DNA of 64,000 nucleotides, taken from Linnemannia schmuckeri. Lineage: Eukaryota > Mortierellomycota > Mortierellomycetes > Mortierellales > Mortierellaceae. Shown here piece after piece: positions 51,979 to 64,000 of this stretch. Position 1 is the stretch's first letter; each line of letters starts with the position of its first letter. Below the pieces are notes generated by a model. The model searched no databases. It worked only from the letters and a program-made list of their open reading frames with translations, and had not been told where the DNA came from. The stretch covers positions 682,001 through 746,000 of the forward strand of contig JANATG010000001.1 of NCBI GenBank assembly GCA_029449235.1, read 5' to 3'. The position numbers were made by a program, and so were the translations under genes.

Positions 51979-52497
51979 TGTGTTGCTTAGTTTTTGTTTG
52001 ATAGTGGAGAGGGGGAAGGGGACGGATTAAAAAAAAAGAGTCCTGTGTTCGGTGAAGATTCGGTTGTTGTTTTTGGTGAGAAGTGAAGTGGTGGGAAAAG
52101 AAAGGAAGAAGGAGAAGAAGAAGAAGAAGAAACAAAGTCGTTTTTTGCCTGGCTCTTTATTTTTCTTGGTCATCAAATGATGATAAGAGACCGCGGTGAC
52201 TTGTCACGTACTCAAGGAGTTCAAAACAAAATTTTGCGTACAGCGCGATAACAAACAAGTCTCAGCTTGGAAAAATGCAAATATGGGGCTGCTGCTGAAG
52301 TATGCACATCACCAACGCATCATTTCGATCATGAACACCTTTGCTCCTCCACTGCCCAATGCATCAGGGTAACAAACAGGGTAAAAACAGGTTAAATATG
52401 AACTTTTATTATGTTATTATGATTAGAAGATTAAGGTAGGAAAAGTGGTATGTTGGCAAAAAAGGGATGGATGGTAAACGAAAGTAAGTATATATCT
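51979..52497. other. Intergenic, promoter side of the UPF0303 gene
   Basis: A GAA-rich stretch (about 52110-52135) lies upstream of the minus-strand gene. Nothing else recognised. Confidence 0.5.
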
Positions 52498-53235
52498 CTA
52501 CAACATCATCATGCAGGCAAGGAAAACGACAGCGAGGGCAACAGTCGACGATTGAACAACGCCGCCTTTATCCTGGGACGCAATAGCTCCGCTCAATTTT
52601 CCTGTGGGCTGCAACTGGAATGTGCCCTTTGTCGTTGTTGAAAGCTTTGTCCTGCTGGTTGTTGTGGTTGTGGTTGTGGTCTCGGTTGTGGTGGTCGTGG
52701 TGGGGAAGTAGGTTGTAGTGGGAGAGTCGGTAGGAGTTGTTGGGGTGAATGTGGGTGGGAAGGGGTTTGAAAAAGAAGAGGAAGTGGATGTTGTTGTATC
52801 GGAGGAGGATGAGGAGGAGGAGGTGGTGGTGGAAGGGTCCCTGCAGGTGCCGTAGTCTGGTTGGCAACCATCACCACAATGGACGTCGCTGCTGCCACAA
52901 AAGCCCTATGTACGTCGTCCGAGAGATAGTTAAAGAACAGTAAAAGGGAGAGGAGTGAGTTGGAGTCGTTGAGTAAGAAAAAAAGAACGTGCGTCTTCTT
53001 TGATGGCTCCTTTTATCCTGAGGTCAATTGGAGGTAAAAGTCGAAGGGAGAATGTGTTCCGTTGGCATGTAAAGATAGGAGGTGGTTGAGGAGGATTGGG
53101 ATTACATACCGAAAGCGAGCAGCAGAAACCAGAGCCGCAGGAACCCTCGTTAGGACCACACTGCTGGGCAGACACCAGCGAGATGAGGGTGACGAAGAAG
53201 AAGAGGACTAGCAGGGTCAGTGATGTTCTGTGCAT
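52498..53235 (-). CDS. Hevein-type chitin-binding, probably GPI-anchored wall protein
   Basis: Exon 1 is 53235-53110 and exon 2 is 52905-52498. Donor GTATGT and acceptor CATAG are in phase 0, giving 177 residues. A clear signal peptide ('MHRTSLTLLVLFFFVTLISLVSA') precedes a type-1 chitin-binding domain with all eight cysteines (about 25-67: 'CGPNEGSCGSGFCCSLS', then 'GFCGSSDVHCGDGCQPDYGTC'). The intron falls inside the domain, just after the CC pair. A Ser/Thr/Pro-rich stalk of about 75 residues follows. The C-terminus is hydrophobic ('TVALAVVFLACMMML') after small residues, the form of a GPI-attachment signal. It would bind chitin at the cell surface. Confidence 0.88.
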
Positions 53236-53949
53236 GGCGAGTAGTGGTGGTGAATGAAGAGATTAAGTCAACGAAGGGACGAAGGTGAAGGTATGTTGAT
53301 GACGAGAGAGAAAGGAGATAGAAAAGCGAGGAGAGAAGGAAGAAGGGCTGAAGAAAAAAAAGATATAAACGAGGCAAAAAAAAAAAAAAAAAAAAAAAAA
53401 AAACAAAAAAAACCAAAGATCCTGCACCTCCTGAACCGGTGAGGGAGCAGAAAAAACAAAAACAAACGGCCATGAAGTCATTTTTGACGGGTGCACGTGC
53501 AGCAGTGGGTGGGGTGTAATGTACTCTGTGTCTGGCATGCGTCGACTTTTGTACAGGATTAAAAGAGCTCTCACTCACTCCAGCCTCGATAAAGTCGCGT
53601 CTATGGATGTCTGAAGAATGGATCGACGCGAGGCAGTACGGGATTCTATAGCTCTCTCTTACTGGATAATCGATCAACGGAGGGGACAGGAGGCGAGAGA
53701 GAGACCCAGCGAAGAGAGAAGGCTCCCTATGGTTCTTTGTTTTTCGATCAAACAGGGAAGGGGCGTTTTGTTCCCTCCTAACGTCATTCCTCCCACTTCT
53801 TCCACTGGCAGTCACCCCCATCGCATTCTGCACGATAAGAAGGGAGTGCTCTGTGCTCTACTGTCTCTTATTTTCGTTTCTTTTTCTCACATTCTCACAC
53901 TCACTCCCACACTCACTCACTCTCACTGACTCTCACCTCATTCATCACC
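53236..53949. other. Divergent promoter region
   Basis: It lies between the chitin-binding gene (minus) and the epimerase gene (plus). An A tract at about 53377-53402 and CT-rich leader sequence (53870-53940) are present. No gene seen. Confidence 0.55.
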
Positions 53950-55283
53950 ATGCCAGTCGCACACCAGAGCAACAAGGTCATTCTCACCCACCCCTCCGGC
54001 GCATCCGCAGAGGTGTACCTCTACGGTGCTACCCTCACATCCTGGAAGGTCGCCAACAAGGAGCGCATCTTTGTCAGGTAAAACAGTGGTTGCTCATTGA
54101 CAAAGTGAAGGAATGCAAACACAAGGACTCGTTCAAGAACCTCAAACGCATTGCTAATACCTTTTTGTTTTAATGTTTCACTACCATTGTTTTAGTGAAA
54201 AGGCTATTTTGGACGGATCCAAAGCGATCCGCGGAGGGTGAGTTTTGTTTTGCGTTCTCCAAGCAAATTCAATTGAAGAGTATCATTGAAAATCATGTTT
54301 GTGAATGAAGCGTGTATGGGGTAGGATTTTGATTGTGCTAACGGAAGACGCGTTTTATTCTTTGGTCATTTTTCAATAGAATCCCACTCGTCTTCCCTGT
54401 CTTTGGCAAGGGCAAGGCCCCCCATGTCACTGCTGCCCTTCCTCAGCATGGTGAGAACCATGGGTTATTCACATAACGATCAAGGAAGACGAGATTACAA
54501 TTGGATAACTCACACTTTACTTGCTTTCACTGTTGGTTTCTTGAATGGTAATATGTAGGATTTGCAAGAATCTCTTTGTGGAAGTTGCTCAACTCTTCTG
54601 ATGATGCCAACGCTGTCACCGCCGAGTTCGGCTTGGATCACACTTTGATCTCTGAGGAGAACCGCAAGTTGTGGCCCTTTGATTTTTCATTGGTTTACAC
54701 CGTCAAGTTGGCCGCAGAGACGATTGAGACCAAGCTTCGTGTCCACAACATCGGCGAGAAGTCCTTTGACTTTAACACTCTCTTGCATACTTACTTCTTG
54801 ATCCCCGTAAGTCTCTCATTACAGTGACATATATCGTGTCTTTTTGCTCAGTTATAATAGGTAGATATTGAATAGGCACCACTGACATTCTATACGCGCT
54901 CTTTTGATCATTAGGATGCATCGAAGGTTAAGGTGATTGGATTGAGCGGAATTGACTATGTCGACAAGGTCTTGGCGACTACAGCTCACCAAGAAGGCGA
55001 CATTGTTATCAAAGGAGAGGTCGACAGTGTCTATGCCAATGTCAAGTCACCCGACGTCCAGATCCCATATGTTGCTGAGCAAGGAGGTGTTCAGTTGCAC
55101 CTGAAGGGATTGAGCGATGTTGTTGTCTGGAACCCCTGGGCCGCAAAGGCTGCCGGAATGGCTGATTTCGGAAATGAAGAGTACCACAAGATGATCTGTG
55201 TTGAGGCTGGTCAGGTTGCTGAGTTTATCGCCCTTGCTGCCGGTGGTTCGTGGGAAGGCAGCCAGATCTTGAGCCTTCTTTAG
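53950..55283 (+). CDS. Glucose-6-phosphate 1-epimerase-like (aldose 1-epimerase family)
   Basis: Five exons: 53950-54077, 54196-54237, 54380-54450, 54559-54806, 54915-55283. All junctions are GT-AG and phase-consistent, giving 285 residues, the family size. Conserved blocks are visible: 'YGATLTSWK', 'KAIRGGIPLVFPVFG', 'LPQHGFARISLW', 'LHTYF', 'VVVWNPWAAKAAGM' and 'MICVEAGQV' with the C-terminal catalytic Glu. The match is to the YMR099C group, which interconverts alpha and beta anomers of hexose 6-phosphates in the cytosol. The His in 'QHGFAR' and the Glu in 'VEAGQV' are the expected acid/base residues by family knowledge. The PRI1 start codon lies only about 210 bp downstream. Confidence 0.9.
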
Positions 55284-55491
55284 ATAGGCAGTCAGTTAGC
55301 GTGGACGCGACTTTTTTTTTCCCTTTTGAAGTCTTTAATTAAATCACGTGGTGAAACGCGGTTGTTCGTTGTTTTGATTTTTTTGTTTTTTGCCAGGGAC
55401 AAAGGTGCATAAGAAAGTGGTGGCGGCATCACCTTCTTTCGTTCATCGCCTTTTTGCCATCGCACTCACCAAATCAGTAGAACAAGCAGCA

Positions 55492-57917
55492 ATGTCAGAC
55501 ATGGATATCGACCACGACCCCAGTATGTCTACCGTCACAGCAAGGACTGAAAGAGAATCGAAAATACTTGCATGCAGCCATCTCTGACCTGCCCGCTCTT
55601 TTCTTTGACATCTTGGATAAATAGGAGAGGCGCCGAGAATAGTGGAAGCTGGACAGCCTGAGGAAGAGGCCGAAAAGGACGATTTGGACCATCTTTTTGA
55701 CCTGGATGACAGTGAGTTTGAAAAGATCGACAACCCATGGATGGCAGGCATCAAGCCTACCGGATTGAGGTAAACCAAGCGGGCGAGCTTCTTCTGGTTT
55801 GTTTGATCTACATGAACGTAACTGCCGAGGACGAATATTTTAGAGTTGCCTGTCTAACGTTCTACTCTGGACGACATAATGGTGTATGCGTTAGTTCCAG
55901 TGCGGATGTTGCAGGAGATATCCATCAGCAGCTCATGCTCTACTATCGTCATTTCTTTCCCTTCAAGCCGTTCTTTCAGTGGCTTAATTACGACATCAGT
56001 AAGTTGGATGCTGGTTAAGAAAGGAGAGAGGCATCGGCCACAAGACTGGAACATGTCGCAGATAGCCAGACTCTTTTCACCAGTCGTTTGCTGATACATT
56101 CTCCTATGTTCTAATCGATCGTAGCCCCAAAGCCATCAAAATCGTTTTTGAACAGAGAGATCTGCTGGACGCTCATGGACGAGACTTTTATCCGCTTCCA
56201 ATCGTACAGAACCCTGGAAGATTTCAAAAACGACATGATCCGACTCAACCCTGCAAAGTTTGATCTGGGCGCCATCTACAACATCCGACCCAAGGACCGA
56301 CATATGGTTCGCCCCGCGGCGTTTATCCCAGTCTCAAAGGAGATGGTCTTTGATATCGATATGACTGATTACGACGAGATTCGAACCTGTTGTTCGGGAG
56401 CAGGCGTGTGTACAAGGTGCTGGGAATTTATGACGGTAGCAATGAAGATCATTGATGTGGCGATGAGGGACGATTTCGGATTCAAGCACATATTGTGGGT
56501 TTACTCGGGACGTCGTGGTATCCATTGCTGGGTCGCAGACGAGCGTGCAAGACAGTTGAATAACGAGCAACGCAAGGCTATCGTGTCATATTTGGAAGTT
56601 ATTAAGGTACGGTACTTGTGATTTGCGGAGCAAATTTTTTTTTGAAGTTGTTCTTTGTTCTGGCGTCCGGTAATCTAACATTCATTTCGATAATTTTTTT
56701 TCCTATGTGTAGGGTGGTACGCAACAAGGAAGGAAGGTCAAGCTGCCTAACACCCTTCACCCATCATTAAGGTAAGGGACAAGGAATATAGCTGTCTGAT
56801 TTTTGCATGCTATGAATACAATATTTTACTACCATTCTTCAACGAACTAACAGCTCTCATGACTTTACCTTTACGTAAATAGTCGATCATTTGAGACGAT
56901 TCAGGAGCACTTCCGTAACATTGTATTCGAGTCGCAGGAGATCTTGTCAGAACCGGAGAACTGGGAAAAAATCTTGGCGCTTATTCCGGACGAAGGTGTT
57001 CAGGCTCAGATCAGACAGGAGTGGGAGAACTCGCCAAACCGTGCACCTGCTCATAAGTGGAGCGACCTGTTGACTATTATCGGAGACGAGATCGCACAGG
57101 TAAGTTGATCACATTCTTCTTTGTCCTCTTGTTGTTGGGTGACTAGCGTTGTTGTTAAAGGTGATACACCACCTAATAATGCTATTTTTTAACCTTCGCT
57201 AAATTTGACAGCATTCGGGAAAGAGACAAGCACTGGAGCATCTTCCACGCGACATTATGTTCCAGTATACATACCCTCGTCTGGATGACAAAGTGTCTAC
57301 CAATATCAACCATTTGCTCAAGAGTCCCTTCTGCGTTCATCCCAAGACTGGTAAGGGCAACCTTTAGATTTTAATTCAACTGCCGCAGACAGCTCCCACT
57401 GAATAATCAAGTTGGTGGCGTACTGATGCTCGTTTTTTTCTTATCAATTGTGTAGGACGCGTGTGTGTACCGATTCCAATCGAAGATTGCGAGAAGTTTG
57501 ACCCATCGTCGCCACCGACAGTCCCAAAACTCGTTCGAGAGCTGAACCATTATGATGCCACCCACTCTGTATCCGATGGCGACTCTAAGCTCCAAGGTTC
57601 GTGTTTTTTTGTGCTGGTACCTGGCATGACAGGAAAGAAGAACAAATACAAGGCAAGCTGCCTTCTGTGCTGTTGCTTAACTGTATGCTGATCAATTGGC
57701 TTTATTCTCCCGTTGGGTATATAGATTGGCAGAAGACATCGCTTCGGGAGCATGTGGAATACTTTGAGAGGTTCGTGAAAGGACTTTCTCGGGAAATTCG
57801 AGAGAAAAAGCAGAAGGGTAGGTGAAATTTGGATTTTTTGGCGTATCGAGACTCTGTTCTGTTGTGTTTTTTTTGTTTGCTCTGATACAAATAGAGAGCG
57901 TGCGCGAAGGAGAATAA
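55492..57917 (+). CDS. PRI1: DNA primase small (catalytic) subunit
   Basis: Ten exons: 55492-55522, 55625-55769, 55901-55998, 56125-56606, 56713-56771, 56883-57099, 57212-57350, 57456-57596, 57725-57817, 57895-57917. All are GT-AG and in phase; 475 residues. After an acidic N-terminal extension comes 'LYYRHFFPFKPFFQWLNY', then 'KPSKSFLNREICWTL', the catalytic 'VFDIDMTDYD' (DxD), the zinc-binding 'CCSGAGVCTRCWEF' and 'VYSGRRGIHCWV', all hallmarks of eukaryotic PriS/Pri1. 'HPKTGRVCVPI' is also conserved. The enzyme makes RNA primers in the pol alpha-primase complex. The border of exons 2 and 3 is the least certain: a shorter exon 2 ending at 55710 with an acceptor near 55918 is also in phase. 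Confidence 0.93.
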
Positions 57918-60900
57918 GGAGACTGAAGAAATTCAATGGTCAAAAAAGAGTCAACAAGGCCCTTTTCTATTTTCGGCCGTTGCTTGCGTTTAGATGAGAG
58001 AAAGAGTTGGAGAAAATAAGGTTAAAAAAGTTACTGATCATGGTTGTCCTCTATTTTTTACTATCTATGTAAAATAGATGGTGCTTCCTCCAAGTCGTTG
58101 GATTTTTAGAACGTGAGCGACAAGGGAACACGGAGTGAGAAAGAGGCAGAGGAAGAGCTGTTCTATTCTGCTTGAAAGGAAAAGGCGCAAGCCAACATAT
58201 TCTAAATAGTTAATAAACATGTTATAAGGCATGATAAGAATCGGTCGGTGGCTGGTGCTCATGTCAATTGCGTTCGTGATTGTGAATAGACATCATTTGC
58301 TGGAACTGAACTCCCACAAGGGGCCGAGTATGTTTGTACGGATGGGCGCGTTTACGTGGTAACTCGATCAGCATTCATGGAGGGTGGTGATTGGTCGAGA
58401 GAGTCCTCTGACGAGGTAAGCTTGTTTGTTCGTCTTTGTTTGGTGATCGGTGGAAAGGGGACGTTCCTCCACGACTAGGGCTCATGTGCATCAGCAAGCA
58501 AATAAAAATGCGTCAAAAAAGTAAAAAAAAATTTGGAAAACATAAAAAAGTGCTGACGTTGCCCTTTTTTTTAGGCTTTGTTTTTCGATCTGGACAGATC
58601 GTGAACAGAGTTCCGGACCCTTCCTCCTCCTCCTCATCCTCTTCCCTTCTTTTTTTCATCTGGTCAGAGCGAGTGAGAGGTGGGAGGACATAGGATAACA
58701 GCAAGAGAAAAGTGAGAGACACGGGATCGCCACGAATGGAAAACAAAGCTGACAAAATAAAATAAAATGCGTTATCTCCCTAATAGCTGCGCGCTGAGCC
58801 AAATTAGTAAACGTTTTTGAATAAAAATGTTGGTTTTGCAAGCAAACAAAAAAAAATTTAGCGTGGACCTTGAAAATTGTCAATAAAAGTTGCATAGAAG
58901 GGAAAGAAAGCTCCTTTTTGCATAGTCAAGGAGGGAGGTGTATGAAGGTTTGAAAGATGAAAAAGGCTGTTGACATGGAAAAATGGGTACGTTAGAGGCA
59001 GAACATGGGGACGGATGGAGCAAAGCAGGGGTATATTGCAAGCGGTACATATGCAGGTGAGTATTGAGCTTGGAATGGTCTATTTGACAAAAGAATTCTC
59101 CGGATCCGCATGCCAGAGCGAGAGGAGCAGAGAGAAGAAAAACGCAGAGGAAAAGAGTTCGAAATGCACACGACCCAGGCTTTTCTTGGTTCCAAACCTT
59201 GGTATAACTGAATATAATATCTTAGAGAGCGAGAGCAATGGGTCCGAACACATGCTTGACACCTTTTCGTTCGTTCTCTTGCTCAAATATTTGTTAAAAT
59301 GAGCGAAAGTGTAAAAGAGCGAAGAAACTAGTGAGCGAGCCGCGTTTTCGTTGTTGTTTGTTTGTTTGTTGACATTGTATATGTTGGTGGTACCATTACT
59401 CCACCCCCATCCGGACTCCCTTTGGGTTTCCAAGATCCGCATTGGGAAAATTCTTGAATGCATTAAAAACGAGAAGTTGCGTCAGGTTGGCGACATGCGT
59501 TTCTTTCTTTCTCCTTTTGACATCGTTTACGTGTACGTGTGTTGTGTCGTGAGTATTTGCAAACTTCTCGAACAATGTTGTGGATGGGTGGTGTCGCTTT
59601 GATAGCGATTTTGCTTTTGTGGGCGTTTATAGCCACTCTCGCTCCAGAACCTCCTGGAATGATGGAAAGAAGTTAGTGAAAAAGAAACTTTTTTTGAATG
59701 ACAGCAGGTGTTGATGGAAAAAAGGGGAAGGAGGGTGGACTGTCAACTTAAAACTCGCAATTCCGGTGAATCGTTCTCCCATTGAGATAAACAAGCCCTC
59801 TTAAGGTGTCCGTATGGTTGGGATATGAAGGAAAATGAACCTTTAGTAAACAAACAGAAAAAACTCAAAAAGTCAGCAAGCAAGAGAATCATGTGGGAGT
59901 AAGAACTTGACCAAGTGGACAAAAAGGGGAGGTTTTTTTGTTGTATGTATGAGAAGGAAGAAGGTCCGAGCTATGCTTCAACGACTAATGGGCGGAGGAC
60001 ACGAGGATGAATAAAGTGTATGGGATTGAAAAAAAAAGTAAAAGCGCCCCTGAGTGTTGTGCCAATTTTCGGCCCGGCGATCCTAAACTCCAACGCCTAA
60101 TGCTTATGAGCCTTTTTCATCTTGTCTTCCGTCGGATGTTCCTTGCTTTTTTTTTTTTGAAAGGGAATATGTTGACCATTTGTGGACAAGGTAGCTTTGA
60201 GCTTTATTAAATTTCTTTTGGTGGGACAAAAATGTTATGGAAGACTCTGTTGTTTCTATGTTCTAGTCGTCGATAGTGAGAGGTATCAATTGCTCCCAAT
60301 CAATTCTGTTGTTCTTTCAATTGAGACCAGAAACTGGCAGAGCAGAAACATAGGAAGGCATCAGAAGCGGTACGGTCAGACGCAGGAACATTTTTTTTTC
60401 CTCCACTTCTTTTCTCCAACAACACAGAAATGAATCACAAGTCCACGTTGTCTCCCCGTCTGTCCTGCAAATAGATCATTTTTTTGTGCATTCGTTTTTG
60501 TTCTGCGTCGTCTTGCGCGTTTTCTTCTTTACTTTTTCTCATCACCAATTGTTCGACCACCTCATCTCATCCATCCATCTTGCTCCTGCTTTGTACTCTC
60601 TCACTCTCGAGAAATACAGCCGAGAGGTAGGTAGATATGTACATGCAGAAATGTACGATAGAAAACGACATGACCAAAAGCTGCGGTTTTTAAGCTCGCT
60701 TCTTGCATGACTGGTCACAGCAGCTTTGCTTGTCAAATACGTAAAATGTGGTGCACAAAAAGAATTGAAAAAAGAAGTTGGCCATGATTGGGTTACTTTT
60801 TTTCAACTGCTTGGCAGTGCGGTGCGATTATCACCTTTTTGTCTTGAGAACCGAGAGAAGTACGTTGATTTGAATTGAAATATAAAGAAAAAGTCCGCTA

Positions 60901-62744
60901 CTGCGTTTGCGTACGCCGACCCCCCACCCCCGTCTTTGCCACGTTTGTTTGCCGCAATTGAGCGCCCCATTGGAGTAAGAATTACAGCGACACAGACAGA
61001 AGGACAATAACAACAACAATAACAACAACAAAGTTTCTTTTTAGTTTGTTATACTTTTGGAGAAGGCATTTTTTTTTTGGGCCCAGTTCGGGGCGGGATG
61101 TGGAAAATTGGACTGCGGGCGCAAGCTGCAATGGGAAGAGAAATGAATAGATCGGGTTGTTGTTCCCTTTCGGAAGTATATTCACTGTTTTTCTTGAGAT
61201 GAGATTTCGATGGAAAAAGAAAAAAAAAAACACGCAAACCACAGCAGTAATAAACAACAAGCGACACAAAGAAATAAAAAATGGAGTAGACGTTTGCTAT
61301 TTTTTCTAGGATTCAGAGTTGGGTTATTAATGACGGGGGAGGGGTGAGGCGGTGTTCTTTTAGAAACGTTTGTTATTGCTATAGTTTTTTTTACTTATTC
61401 TTTGAGTTCTTTTGACCGGAAACAGAAGAGGGAGGGTGAACATTCAAGGGGATTTAGAAATAAATGAAAAAAGAAATGGCGACCACAACATAACCAAAAA
61501 AAAAAAAAAAAAGCAGTTGGGCAGTGTTGAGTGAAGGCAAATTGTATATCGTTAGCCATGCACTTGAGCACCCTCTCTTCTTTGTGTTCTAATAGACAGA
61601 GGGACTGAGGGGTATCGTTCGTAAAAGAAGTGGAAGGAGGAGGAGAAAGAAGGGAGAATTTATCAAATCATGTTTGGAGGAAATCATGTCATGCTATGCC
61701 ATGTTTGCCCTCGTACCCTTTTTTTTTTGCGTGCATCCAACTAGGCGCCTCGTTCCTGACACTCCTCTTCCCCATCATTGTTTGTTTGTGAGGTTGATCA
61801 TCCCATTTGTTTTGTGGCTACCATCATCGATGCCATCACCACCGATGAGCCTAGCAGGCTCATCCCTCGTCTTGTTCGTTCTTATCACTCATAACTTCCA
61901 AGTCCCTCCTTATCCTCTGCGGCATCATCCCTTTGTTTTTCTTGCGTTTTTATCCATGAATGAAGCGGTGTGATTGAAATGTGCTGAATGTTTTGTTCCT
62001 TGTTTTTGACTGATCGACCGTCTTAATATTTTTTCTGCTGTTTTTCACTTTTTTTTTTTTTTTTTTTTTTTTTCACCCTTGTCACTTTCACTTCATTTTC
62101 TCAATCGCCCTTTACCTTTTTTTTTTTTTATATATTCATACTTCTTATTTACTTGGCTCTTCCTCTTCTTTACACTCGTACCACTTCGCTCACTCTCATA
62201 TCTGCCCACTCCTACTTCCTCCCTCTTCTCCTCCTCTGTTCCATTCACTCCTTCACGCCACTCCTTCCTCCTCCTCCTCCTCCATCCTCCCCCTCACCTG
62301 CATTACATTCCCTACCTCCACTTCCGCCTTCACCCTTACCCTCACCTTAACCCAACTCCCACTCCCACACTCATTTAGCCCTCCACCTTTCATCCTCTGC
62401 TCCTCGATTCTGTTGGAGCGGCCTATCCTCGCCCAAGCCTATTGTTGAATGTCGCCTTGCTTGCCTCTTGTTGTCCCTCATAGCCTTCCTCACTCATAGC
62501 GACAATACCAATACCGACAATACCAGTGCCACTCACACTCCCACCCACACCTCAACTCAAACCCACACAACCTCCTCCTCTTCCCCTTCTCCCGCTCCCA
62601 CTCCTACCCCTACGTACTACACTGTCCCATCTACTTTGACCTCTCCTCACACCCCCGCCCCGATAACCCCACTCTTAACAGAGTACTGTCCACCTCCACC
62701 GCCGCCCCCCTTCTTCACACTTCGGCTCATCCCTCCTCTCGACT
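57918..62744. other. 4.8 kb spacer upstream of the Zn2Cys6 gene
   Basis: No complete gene. An isolated exon-like stretch of 42 codons lies at 58290-58415. T tracts lie near 62048-62072. A strongly CT- and CA-rich leader (62090-62740) precedes the zinc-cluster gene. An A tract is near 61494-61511. Confidence 0.5.
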
Positions 62745-64000
62745 ATGGCTGATCCGGCCCCAGCTACACTTGGCATTGCTCTTCCCCCTACATCTGTCCT
62801 CAAGATCAGAGACGCATGTCTTCCTTGCCGCAAACAACGATCTAAATGCGACGGTCAGCCTTGCTGCGCAAGGTGCACTCGTCTTGATCTCGAATGCACC
62901 TACGTCGAGCTGGTCAAGGCCCCAAAGCCGGTGCCCAAAGAGCCCTGGCAAGAGTTCCTCACCACTACAGGAGCCAAGCCCGAGGCATTGGAAATTCCAC
63001 CCATTGAGCTCCTCAAGGACCCCTCAGTCGACCCTATCCAGGATGCCTCGACGTTTCCTTGGCAGAAATCCAAGATGACCAGGCGCCGGAAGCAGGCCCC
63101 CAGTGCCAAAAAGTGTACTTGCCCTGTGCCTCCTACATCCGATCCTGCTGGTCAGGACTCGCCTGATTCTTTGGCTCAGCAAGCGGACACTCCTCCTACT
63201 TTGGTGATGGATATGGTGGATCCTCTTTCAATGGCATCTGTCATTGGTTCTTCTATCCCCGATCTTCTTTCTACGCCAACGACAGCCAGTACCCCCGCCG
63301 CCCCTTCAGATTCACCCACAACTGCCGTTGGCGGAGCTAATAGTAATAACAACAACAACAGCAAACAACGCAGAGGACGATCCACTACAGGACCATGTCG
63401 AGTTCACAATCCACAGGTCTCGACCAAATCTGCTCGATCTGTCACACCCAGTCTCAACCCACCCTCAACCCTAGGGGCTTCGACAACAACAACAACAGGT
63501 GGTGGTCCAAGCATAGGCAGCTCTGTGAGTCTTCGTCATCGCCCCACTCCACCAGCCGAGCCTGTTCAGCTGCCCTCGTCGGTGATCGAGACGTCCGAGA
63601 AAATCAACAGTCTGAGCTCAAAACTCTCTCGGCTTTACGTGTTTCCGGACGCTGATCAGCCTCAACAACCTCCCCCGCCCCAGCTCGAGATCCTTCAGTC
63701 GCGTGCTCTCTCCCCCGTCCTCCAATCCCACCTGATTCAACTCTACCTCGCCCAATGCTGGCCCACCCAGCCCATCCTCGATCCTCCAACCTTCATGGCC
63801 CAGCTCGCCGCTCAGGACTATTGCACCCCTCCTCACCCTCTCGTCGTCGCTGCCATGTGTGCCGCCTCAGCAAGATGCATCGATGACTCGGATGTGGAAC
63901 GTCTCTGGGCAGAGCAAGATCCACCTCTACCTAACCCAATCTACCCCAACCTCGCAAATGGAGAGGCCCATGTTCGGTCGACCCGTGATATGATTTGGTC
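62745..64000 (+). CDS. Zn(II)2Cys6 transcription factor, 3' end outside window
   Basis: Open from the ATG at 62745 to the window edge, 418 codons so far. The zinc cluster is at about residues 25-50: C-x2-C-x6-C-x5-C-x2-C-x6-C ('ACLPCRKQRSKCDGQPC', then 'CARCTRLDLEC'), complete for two zinc ions. A Ser/Thr/Pro-rich linker with an Asn run (about 200-206) follows. From about 310 the start of a fungal-specific TF (middle homology) domain appears: 'LIQLYLAQCWPTQPILDPPTF', then 'HPLVVAAMCAASARCIDD'. It probably binds CGG-type sites as a dimer; the regulated pathway cannot be told from here. No linker coiled coil is obvious. Confidence 0.88.
   Translation, partial: MADPAPATLGIALPPTSVLKIRDACLPCRKQRSKCDGQPCCARCTRLDLECTYVELVKAPKPVPKEPWQEFLTTTGAKPEALEIPPIELLKDPSVDPIQDASTFPWQKSKMTRRRKQAPSAKKCTCPVPPTSDPAGQDSPDSLAQQADTPPTLVMDMVDPLSMASVIGSSIPDLLSTPTTASTPAAPSDSPTTAVGGANSNNNNNSKQRRGRSTTGPCRVHNPQVSTKSARSVTPSLNPPSTLGASTTTTTGGGPSIGSSVSLRHRPTPPAEPVQLPSSVIETSEKINSLSSKLSRLYVFPDADQPQQPPPPQLEILQSRALSPVLQSHLIQLYLAQCWPTQPILDPPTFMAQLAAQDYCTPPHPLVVAAMCAASARCIDDSDVERLWAEQDPPLPNPIYPNLANGEAHVRSTRDMIW

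Noticed and set aside
53150..53833. 227-codon minus frame running upstream of the chitin-binding gene
   Set aside because: It continues through an A/T homopolymer and promoter-like DNA. The signal peptide begins at the internal Met at 53235.
62079..62752. Ser/Thr/Pro/Leu-rich frames before the Zn2Cys6 gene
   Set aside because: They are a low-complexity CT/CA-rich leader. The ATG at 62745 gives a standard zinc-cluster N-terminus.
1..64000. CRISPR arrays, bacterial operons, rRNA genes
   Set aside because: Nothing resembling these was seen. Intron structure and gene content are eukaryotic.

Overview
The window looks like nuclear DNA of an early-diverging filamentous fungus. Split genes with short GT-AG introns, long CT-rich leaders, GC-richer exons in AT-rich spacers, and many A/T homopolymers all point that way. 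Mortierellomycota (Mortierella/Linnemannia/Podila) is my best inference; no marker gene here proves the genus.

Left arm (1-20.8 kb): a partial minus-strand gene for a membrane protein with a filamin/Ig-like segment (1-2705); a plus-strand homologue of the HOG-pathway membrane anchor Opy2 (4014-6524); a doubtful acidic/polyQ coding remnant (about 6.8-7.5 kb); a secreted protein with two double-psi beta-barrel domains (8292-9577, minus); a 6.6 kb spacer with no convincing gene; a single-exon F-box/zinc-motif protein (16225-18387); and an orphan minus-strand gene (20127-20843).

Middle (21.2-44.4 kb) is a nested retrotransposon island. Its core is an apparently intact 10.1 kb non-LTR element (30910-41034, minus) with 15-bp target-site duplications (TSDs), an RRM/CCHC ORF1 and a 2484-codon ORF2 (APE endonuclease, reverse transcriptase, Ser/Pro-rich linker, RNase H, zinc motifs). 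The two ORFs meet in a TAATG stop/start. Beside it a 5'-truncated LINE copy was split by a complete 5.24 kb chromodomain Ty3/gypsy element (25374-30614) with two identical 98-bp LTRs and a 5-bp TSD. That element carries a complete -1 frameshift signal between gag and pol. Around these lie older LINE fragments, one holding a solo LTR; three copies of a roughly 1 kb non-autonomous family whose 3' tail resembles the LINE's; and two insertions that are almost pure poly(A) with their own TSDs. A tRNA-Ser(CGA) gene follows at 42776-42856.

Right arm (48.4-64 kb) is ordinary genic DNA: a bHLH regulator, a UPF0303/YBR137W-like protein (minus), a hevein-type chitin-binding, probably GPI-anchored wall protein (minus), a glucose-6-phosphate 1-epimerase-like enzyme, the DNA primase catalytic subunit (PRI1, ten exons), a 4.8 kb spacer, and the start of a Zn(II)2Cys6 transcription factor that runs off the window. 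Exon borders were worked out by hand from splice sites and reading phase.
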